Assembly (NCBI GenBank): GCA_903813345.2
Contig: CAIIXF020000008.1
Span: forward strand, 38,566,867-38,626,866
Direction of reading: 5' to 3'
Source: Owenia fusiformis
Lineage: Eukaryota > Annelida > Polychaeta > Sabellida > Oweniidae
Length of the DNA stretch: 60,000 nt
In this document: one piece after another, positions 52,711 through 60,000 of the stretch
Layout: each line of letters begins with the position of its first letter
How positions within the stretch are numbered: position 1 is the first letter of the stretch
Notes under the pieces: model-generated
What the model was told of the DNA's origin: nothing
Database searches by the model: none
Seen by the model: only the letters and a program-made list of their open reading frames with translations
Made by a program: the position numbers and the translations under genes

Positions 52711-53458
52711 CTTTAAATTAAATTACATTTGTTTTAGTGGTTCAATTTTCATATAACCCTTATGTATCTAATAGTTATGCAAATTAAAATATGTCCAGTA
52801 AAAGAAAATGTTATCTGTCCAAAACAAGAAAAGATATTTCACTTTTTGTGATTTTGTAACATTGGGTCTATGGGGAATCAACCCGAACGAGAAGTCGAAC
52901 TTTCACAAAAATTTACTTTTCAAAGTTGATAAACAATTTTCGAAACCATATTTCTAGATGTACTTTTACATGTAGATTTCAAATATGACATCACTTTGAC
53001 TGAATTTTGAATATTTCATGATGTTAATCAAGATTATGTCTATTCGCATCTAGTCTATTGGCAAGTAACATTAATAGTACAATTTCTCCCATGAGACAAA
53101 AAGGTCATTCAAGGTCAAGTTATACAATTCACTTAAAATAGCCCAAGTTCTGAGAAATATTTGTGTTAATAGTGACTAATTCAAGTGATTTTGATTAGGG
53201 GCAATTTGATAATTCTATTTTTAAAAATAATCTTAATTGAAGTACTATGAAGTACCATACTGATTTCATGTATGATTATGTCTTGTACATAAGGTAGTAA
53301 GGGGCATCAGTTTTTGTGTACTGATCGACCAAATTTGGAATTTTATGTTAAAAATTGAAAAGGAAACTCAATAGCTCAGATGTATCATTCATGTCAATAT
53401 GGCAAATGAGAGATGTGTCGACATCTGTATTTTACAATGTACATTCTCAATGAAGAAT

Positions 53459-53670
53459 AAGGGACAGGGGGAGAGGGGGGAGTGAGGGGAGTGACAGGAG
53501 GGGAGGGATTGAATGAGAGAAAGAGGGATGAAACTGCAGAGTGAGGGAGGATGAGAAAGAGGATGCAAGAGGGAGGCTATGGGAAGGATTGAATTTAAGA
53601 GGAAAGAAGAGAGGGAAGGAGACTGATAGAGAGGGAGGAAAAGAGGGGAAGAAAGCAAGCAGGAGGGGGG
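53459..53670 (+). repeat. ~210-bp polypurine tract
   Basis: Almost all A and G, with G runs such as GGGGGAGAGGGGGGAGTGAG. The opposite strand yields a Ser/Pro/Leu-rich 89-145 codon frame by composition only. Such tracts can adopt triplex or H-DNA forms. Confidence 0.9.
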
Positions 53671-54258
53671 AGTAACATACAGTTATATCATTCTCTAATG
53701 AGATATATAAAGCTAAAAATATAATAAGTAGCTGCCTACAGATAAATCCCTCTGCATATAGAATGCAGTGACAATTTCCAGAACAAGTTGATTCATTATT
53801 TAAATAGATATGACTGAGATTGATTGTCATGGTAACTTTTACAAAAAAATTTCTAAAAGCTAGCAAAGCACTATAGTGACACATTCATATTTCAATAATT
53901 GCACATGCTAGTACAGAAATCCATTTTAAGCTAATAACATACTTAAGATATATGCATATGTATAAATATTCATTAGACTGGAAAAGTACATTTGAGATCA
54001 TTATGATGAAGTGTATAATTCACTGTGTATAATTTTATTTTAACATTGCTTTCCATAAACAGAAGACAGTTTTTGCTTTTTAGACAGATACAAATATATT
54101 GTGTTCTTATATAGAAGGTAACCTTTATGTTCTGCCTTACCAGATAAGAAAATACTGACAACTTACATTAATATTTTATTATATTGTGTCCCTCGCACAG
54201 AAGACTGCTAGCATTTACCTTCCCAAGACCAGATAAATACATATAACCAATCACAAGG

Positions 54259-54385
54259 GTCACATTTGCTGTACAATTTATCGCCCGACGCCGGGCAGAT
54301 TGAGTATTTTCTTCAAAACCAAATAGAATTTTGAACAAAATACTCAATCAGCTGGGCGCATGTCGATGAATCTGGCAAATGTGAC
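54259..54385. mobile_element. 127-bp palindromic MITE
   Basis: GTCACATTTGC and inverse GCAAATGTGAC form the ends. Inner arms GATTGAGTATTTT / AAAATACTCAATC and CGCCC / GGGCG also pair, so the element folds on itself. Target duplication not resolved. Confidence 0.75.
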
Positions 54386-55124
54386 TCAGGCATTTCATAC
54401 ATATTTCAGTTCCTGTATATTATACAGAATACAATCTCAGATGATATTACAATTTACACGTGTTCTTCTTAAACATTATTTCCTTATATGAAGTTGACTT
54501 AATATTTTTCAACACTATATTCCTTACTAGTATACATAGATAACCACATTTGCTTTTTTGCTATACCAGGTATATTGTGGCTCTATAACCTTGAATCATA
54601 TTTCAAAATTGTGTTCATATCATAGAAGACCACATCAGGCCTTACCAGATGCATTATAAAACATGTGAGCCACTATTGAAAGCCAACAGTTAAAAGATGA
54701 GCTACCCTTACAAATAAATATAAATATTATTCACAACTATAAAAACAACATAAACAACAAACAACAAACAGCCCTTCAAAAGTAAATCATAAACATTAAG
54801 ATTCTCTATCATCAATCAACTATTCAAAATCTTACTTATTTTAAAAAATAGGAACTGGACTAAAACAGAAGTATGTGTTTGTTTTAAAAATAAACAATAC
54901 TTGGATAGTTATTTATTATGCTATTCACTTATTTTAAATGTACTAGGACTATGTATTTTTAACAACATGTCAGTTAACTAAAATACTATAGTAACATTTT
55001 GATGTATTTTTATATTTAAACCATATAAAAGTAAGATGTAAGCCAGAGGTATATGCACAGCACAGCATGGTGGTGCATAGGTGTTCCCCTGGCTGGCTCA
55101 ACCCCAAATAAAATAAATACAGCC

Positions 55125-55295
55125 ATGTTTTTTAATGCAAAATAGAGTGGAAAAGAGTGGAATCGGCAAGGAATAAAGCAAACAGATATGAAGCCAACAA
55201 AGTAAATCATACGGAATTACCAAAAAATCAAACACTTCATTCAAATTTTGAAGAGAAATAATATAGGTTATCATGAACAGATGGATATTTTGAAG
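55125..55295 (+). repeat. ~165-bp family arm (copy 12)
   Basis: AATGCAAAATAGAGTGGAAA, GAGTGGAATCGGCAAGGAAT and TTCATTCAAATTTTGAAGAG follow the family order. A short reverse arm lies at about 56020-56100. Confidence 0.8.
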
Positions 55296-56589
55296 TTGGG
55301 TAGTTCACCTATACCTTAACAGAAACAAAGGTTCTGCAGCCAATATGATAATCCATCAATGTACCTTACACTTAACACTTACCAAAAAAACTTCACTTGT
55401 CTTGAATTTAGTCTCTGCACCCTCCCAACCTACTCATGGAGATGAGGTTGCTGAGGGGATCTATCTTGAATGAGACTTTGACATTTCTATCAATTTGAAA
55501 GCAAATAGGACTGTAAATTGTGATATGACCCTCTCTGCCCTATAACACCCCAGCCTGTATCTAGTCTCCCTGATCCTATAAACACTGCTCCACTTCCAAG
55601 TCCCCTCTAAACTGTCATACATGGCCATTTTTATTCTCCAATCATACATTTTTTCCATCACATTTCATAAACCTTTCTCTTCGTTCCCCTAATCACCTCC
55701 CAATTGAACTATACCATACCTAACTTATTAAGCAAAAAAAACGCCAACAAAGCAGTTATGAACACTTCAGTAAAACTAACAAATAAAAATGTCAAAACTG
55801 ATTTGTATGCAAAACAATTTTAAGTGAACAGCGTTATAACTGCTATTTTTTGCTATTGGCTATCATAAATACATTGACTTTTGTGTACCTAGATTTAACA
55901 ACCATTTGGGTTCGACTTCTGCATTTCTGAAAGAGAATTTTATATGTACACGGTTTCAATGGTTAGATATATAGCAGGTTAAAAACTATCATGACAATTT
56001 GACAAAATTAAGCGTTGATTTAATATCTATTTGACTTGCTGGTTCTACTTTTTTCACTCTAATTTAAATTTCAAAGTAAGCACCCATCTTAATATTTTTC
56101 AAACAACACAGAGAATGTAGCTTTATCTTAAGTTTGCTAAATATATACTTTATAATGCTACTTGACATGACTAAAATACATACTTCCCTATAAGTCAAAC
56201 ATCCTTGTTAGCACATTTTTTACAATATCTTACAATCTGAAAATGAAACTATGAAAATAGGTGAAGTATACACATTTCTTGAAGTGCAGTATTTGCATCA
56301 TTGGTGTCCAAGAGTGATTCAATTTATTCCATAAGGTGGGACAGTGATGCTTGATCTTGAAGGATGTGTCATTTGTAAAAATAAAAGCTTTTAAGTAAGG
56401 TCTGTAAAATGACTTAAAGTTATACTGACAACAAGACACACAGAGATAAATATCGCACGTTAAAAAGCAAAATGAAAGAAGTTTGATCTGGTGGAAATGT
56501 ATTTATATACTGGGCCTCTAGGAAGACCAGTCCTGTACTGATAGAGCCACCAAGAATAAATATAGTTTTCAAATCAAATATATTAAAAA

Positions 56590-56790
56590 TAGAGAGAGAC
56601 AAAACACACTGTAATAAATATTGTAATTCTTATCAAAAATTCAAAATGCCAGTCAAGTAATTCCCAAAACCCAATCACATCTTGGCACTTAAAATTTCAA
56701 GTTGAATGAAAAAGCAGTTTTTATGACATTTCGATGACAAGATTTATAGAGTGCAATAAAAACCTATAGTTTTTTTCAAATACGGCAACC
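56590..56790. repeat. Dispersed repeat family 2, copy 3
   Basis: Best match to 33290-33520 (AAATTTCAAGTTGA, GACAAGATTTAT, TATAGTTTTTTTCAAAT). Confidence 0.75.
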
Positions 56791-57284
56791 AGATCTCTTT
56801 TAAAGAAGTATAAAATAACATCTTTAGATTGAATGCTAAATCAATTTCATTACCATTTTGAAAGGATTTGCTCTAATATAGAAATATAGATGCACCAACT
56901 ATATAAATGTAGATAACATTTGAAATGAAGTTTTCATGGTCTTTATGGAATTTATAAATGTGAATGATTTCTAATAACATATTCTGATTGGTCAAGTTGG
57001 ATTAGTGAATCACCTTAATTCTAAAGAGGGAGATGACAATACTATAGCTTGCAAAGGGTACAACATAATAAACTTATTTTTCTCTGCTTAATCAATAAGA
57101 TTCTTAGAAAATATAAACAAATTATTTTGATTATAAATGAGTACCTCCAATGCATGTGATACTTTTATTCCATCATTCAATCTGCTAATAAGACAGTATT
57201 ACATGGCACTGCAAAATTAACTTGGCTTATAGAATAATAAGAACTTAAGTGGCCCAACAATTAAATTCCATGACATCATATTTC

Positions 57285-57445
57285 AAAATACGAATTCGAG
57301 TAGAAATCAGTAGAAAAAGCAAAAAATAAAAAAGGGGCATGTAGTCAATACTCTAAAGTATACAGAAATGCAAGAAAATCATGAACTTTATTCAAATTTT
57401 AGAGAGAAATTGAGTGAAATAAGCATGAGCAGACGGATATTATAG
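57285..57445 (+). repeat. ~165-bp family arm (copy 13)
   Basis: GGGGCATGTAGTCAATACTC, ACAGAAATGCAAGAAAATCA, TTCAAATTTTAGAGAGAAAT and GCATGAGCAGACGGATATTA occur in the family order. Confidence 0.8.
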
Positions 57446-57606
57446 GGTTGTAAGTCATAATCATTCTATCAAATTACCCTGGTTTGTCAGCTCATGTCTT
57501 ACATATTGATTGGTTTATTGTGAACTCAAGCTAAATAGAAAATCAGTAAAATCTCAATGCATGATTTTTCTTTTAGTGAATAAGTCAGAATAAGTATACA
57601 TGTCAG

Positions 57607-57745
57607 GCCCGTAGCCAGGATTTGCCAAGGGGGGTTCACCTTTTGAAAAATTCCAGGGGGGTTTACATTTGACAAAGATGGCCAAAATCACTTAAAAAGT
57701 GCTCAGAATGATGAAAAACTGCATGATTTTGAAAGAATTTTTGGC
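57607..57745. repeat. Dispersed repeat, copy 2 (inverse of 1-124)
   Basis: It starts CCCGTAGCCAGGATT and contains TGGCCAAAATCACTTAAAAA and GCATGATTTTGAAAGAATTT, the inverse of blocks in 52-118. It is followed by a G-rich run (57746-57770). Confidence 0.65.
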
Positions 57746-57966
57746 CGGGGAGGGGGGAGGGGGCCACGGGCATGCATGTGTTGTAATCATTTCTCATTAT
57801 TTCTCTACAGACTTTGCCATGCCTGTATATTTCATCCCTTGATTCAATGTTTAACAAGCAATATGTAGGTTGACATCCATGTCAATTTGTCAAACAAGCA
57901 AATGTCAAACAAACAACATAAGATAGCACATATGTCAAACAAGCAATGATGATATCTATATCAAAC

Positions 57967-58610
57967 TAGTGCCTTACGGTAATGCCGGGTTGCCGGCAGC
58001 GGCAGTAGATACTCTCAATTGCCGGTAATAAAATCCATTGCCGATAATCGCCATGCTGCTGCAACATGATGATTGGCATTGCGATCCATTGTCAAATTTA
58101 CGAAACAATGTTCGTTTAAGAATATTTTATCACATTCTCAAATCATGTATTTTCAATCTCCACATTTGAAGAGCTAATCTGTCAATCAACTGCAAAGCAT
58201 TCGTAAAAGGCGGGAGGATAAGCAAAACCCCACCCACTTCTGTCAATCATCTCCCATGCCGCCAGATTAACAAATCACGTGACGTGATATTTCAGTGAAG
58301 TAAAAACAAACACAAATAGTTTGATCAATTTTGATCGAATTCACTCTATATTATCATTCATAGACTTCCTAACAATACACAATCACACACGAGATACACG
58401 ATGATACAATATATCCAATGTAGTTGATGTGAGCGGGAAATCAAGCTGAGAAATCGGCTTCGTTAAGGATTTTTCCAAATATTTTAGTTTCAGTTTCAGG
58501 TTTTTCCCCGGGATTTTAGGAACATTATCAGTATCAACGATTATCGGTAACGGTAAGGTAATGGAGGTGAAATTTACCGGCAGTGAGATCCATTACCGTT
58601 GCAAGCACTA
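57967..58610. mobile_element. hAT-type element 3, 8-bp target duplication
   Basis: TAGTGCCTTACGGTAATG and inverse TAGTGCTTGCAACGGTAATG form the ends. TATCAAAC flanks both sides (57959-57966 and 58611-58618). GCCGG/CCGGTAA/CGGTAA words are clustered near both ends. It is 644 bp and non-coding, inserted in a local run of GTCAAACAAGCAA-like repeats. Confidence 0.92.
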
Positions 58611-59101
58611 TATCAAACAAGCAATATAACATCATAGTCAAACAAGCAACACAAACAAACAACTATGCAGGATAATATTATTACACTATATGCATTTGAG
58701 TATTTCATATAAAAAACTGTAATTCTTGTATATTATCACATGATTATCAACCTTATCTTTAATATATACCTTTGTTATGTATGTAGTTATGTATTGCTTT
58801 TTCAAAAGAGAGCTTCATCTCCACCAGGCGTTAAAGATCAATCTAACCATCGATAAAAATCCATCAGCCAAATCAAAATATCATTCACTAAATTTAATTG
58901 TTTCATCAGTGCCATTGTACCCTGGGATTCATTTCAAATTTGAACCCCTCATTAAAGGTCATGACAGGTACTTCCAGGGTCATTTAGGTCTTTTTGGGTC
59001 ATCTAGGTCTTATCAGCTTCAAAACTGTATATAATAATACATTATTCATGTTCAGAGTCTAAGGTATAAGGCTAGGGATTCTCAGGGTAACAGACCATAT
59101 T

Positions 59102-59290
59102 CAGTAAAACCTGTCTTAGTGAACACCTCTCTCTAGTAAACACCTCTGTGTATAATGAACACCACTTCAAGACGCATTTTAATTGACTCTTGTATAAAAT
59201 TCCCTCTCTGTAGTGTTCACACCTACCTACAGTGAACACTTTTATGGATCCATCCGATCCATAGGTGTTCACTACATACAGGTTTAACCG
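59102..59290. mobile_element. CAGTAAAACCTG MITE, copy 4
   Basis: The same element as 50123-50298: CAGTAAAACCTGTCTTAGTG, AACACCACTTCAAGAC, CACCTACCTACAGTGAACA and CATAGGTGTTCACTACATAC in order. Unlike copy 3, no satellite adjoins it. Confidence 0.9.
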
Positions 59291-60000
59291 TAATACATTT
59301 ATAATTTAAGAAAAGTTCACAGGAAAAGCTATTGATTCTAAACATTCCTGCAAACATACATCTTTCTTCTTTATTGATCGTGCATTGATATATTATGACC
59401 TTATAAGATTTAAAGCATTCATGTTGGCTATGGATCTCATCATAGCTTCTTTCTATTTAAGTGACACACACGTACTCTTTTGTTTGAACTTGGCTTCTTA
59501 AAAGAGGGCTTCATCTTCTAGTTTCAAACTAGACTCAGAATGCAGGGTAAAATAGCTTCGCCGACACCCTTTACATTTATATTGCTAAAATCCACTAAAT
59601 CTTATAATCTGGAACACAGTAAATAAAGTTTATTCTACACTCTCATTCAAAGATCTCTCAACTCTTTTGGATTCCCAAACCAACACATTAAAATACAACA
59701 GATAGAACTGCTATAGAATCTATGACAAACCACCCAACTGAATACTAAGCCCTATAAAAGATATGAAAAAGATCTGAGATATGCTGTTTCAATCTACAAA
59801 TGAGAGAATCTGAAAGCAATGAACACAGCATTTACATGTATGAAGATTTTCGGAAAATATAACTTGGTAGACCTCAGCTAAATATACCTAGAAACCTGAT
59901 AGTAGCTAGATACCCAGTCATGAAATCATATGGAGGTCATATTTTCAAAAGAGAAATAAAGTAAAACAGCAGAGAATTTTCATAAATTAAACCAAATGTG

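Larger units (their letters stand above)
52711..60000. other. Upstream B56 intron or flanking DNA
   Basis: I searched this stretch on the minus strand for the basic, serine-rich B56 N-terminus and start codon and did not find them. It contains a purine tract, several MITEs and repeat arms, and a hAT-type element. The remaining sequence (54400-55120, 56100-56590, 58620-59100, 59300-60000) shows nothing identifiable. Confidence 0.5.

Noticed and set aside
53389-53884. Ser/Pro/Leu-rich open frames of 89 and 145 codons
   Set aside because: Produced by the complement of a purine tract; compositional only.

Overview
This is AT-rich nuclear DNA from a eukaryote, most likely an invertebrate animal. 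Coding sequence is broken into short exons with GT...AG introns, genes are far apart, and the intervening DNA is packed with DNA transposons, MITEs, foldbacks, a non-LTR retrotransposon and tandem repeats. No bacterial operon, CRISPR array or viral genome is visible. I cannot name the species. The repeat types suggest a marine invertebrate, perhaps a lophotrochozoan, but this is only an impression.

Two protein-coding genes are supported, both on the minus strand. The main one is a PP2A B56 regulatory subunit gene of the PPP2R5A/E type. I traced eleven exons from 52710 down to a stop codon at 21767. Every junction keeps phase and the spliced product runs colinearly through the conserved B56 core; the first, N-terminal exon(s) were not found. 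The second gene (10449-11600) is an almost intronless type II membrane protein resembling a poorly characterised GT-A-like glycosyltransferase family. A possible spliced non-coding transcript lies on the plus strand at 982-5659.

Layout: 1-9756 holds a 174-bp satellite and nested Tc1/mariner-type elements. 9757-11647 holds a foldback and the glycosyltransferase-like gene. 11648-21766 holds large inverted repeats, two nested TIR elements and several minisatellites. 21767-52710 is the B56 gene, whose introns carry a PIF/Harbinger-like element, two hAT-type elements with 8-bp target duplications, many copies of an undescribed ~165-bp repeat often in inverted pairs, a 5-kb L1-like LINE with a 12-bp target duplication, and a 103-bp satellite built on one end of a MITE. 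52711-60000 is further upstream DNA with a purine tract, MITEs and a third hAT-type element.

The most unusual feature is in the B56 gene. Four of its eleven exons have tandemly duplicated edges or adjacent arrays at their splice sites. Two 5' splice sites sit at the edge of minisatellites whose every unit carries a GTAAGT donor-like motif, and two exons have copies of their 5' part plus the 3' splice site lying upstream in the intron. These could provide decoy or alternative splice sites that truncate the protein.
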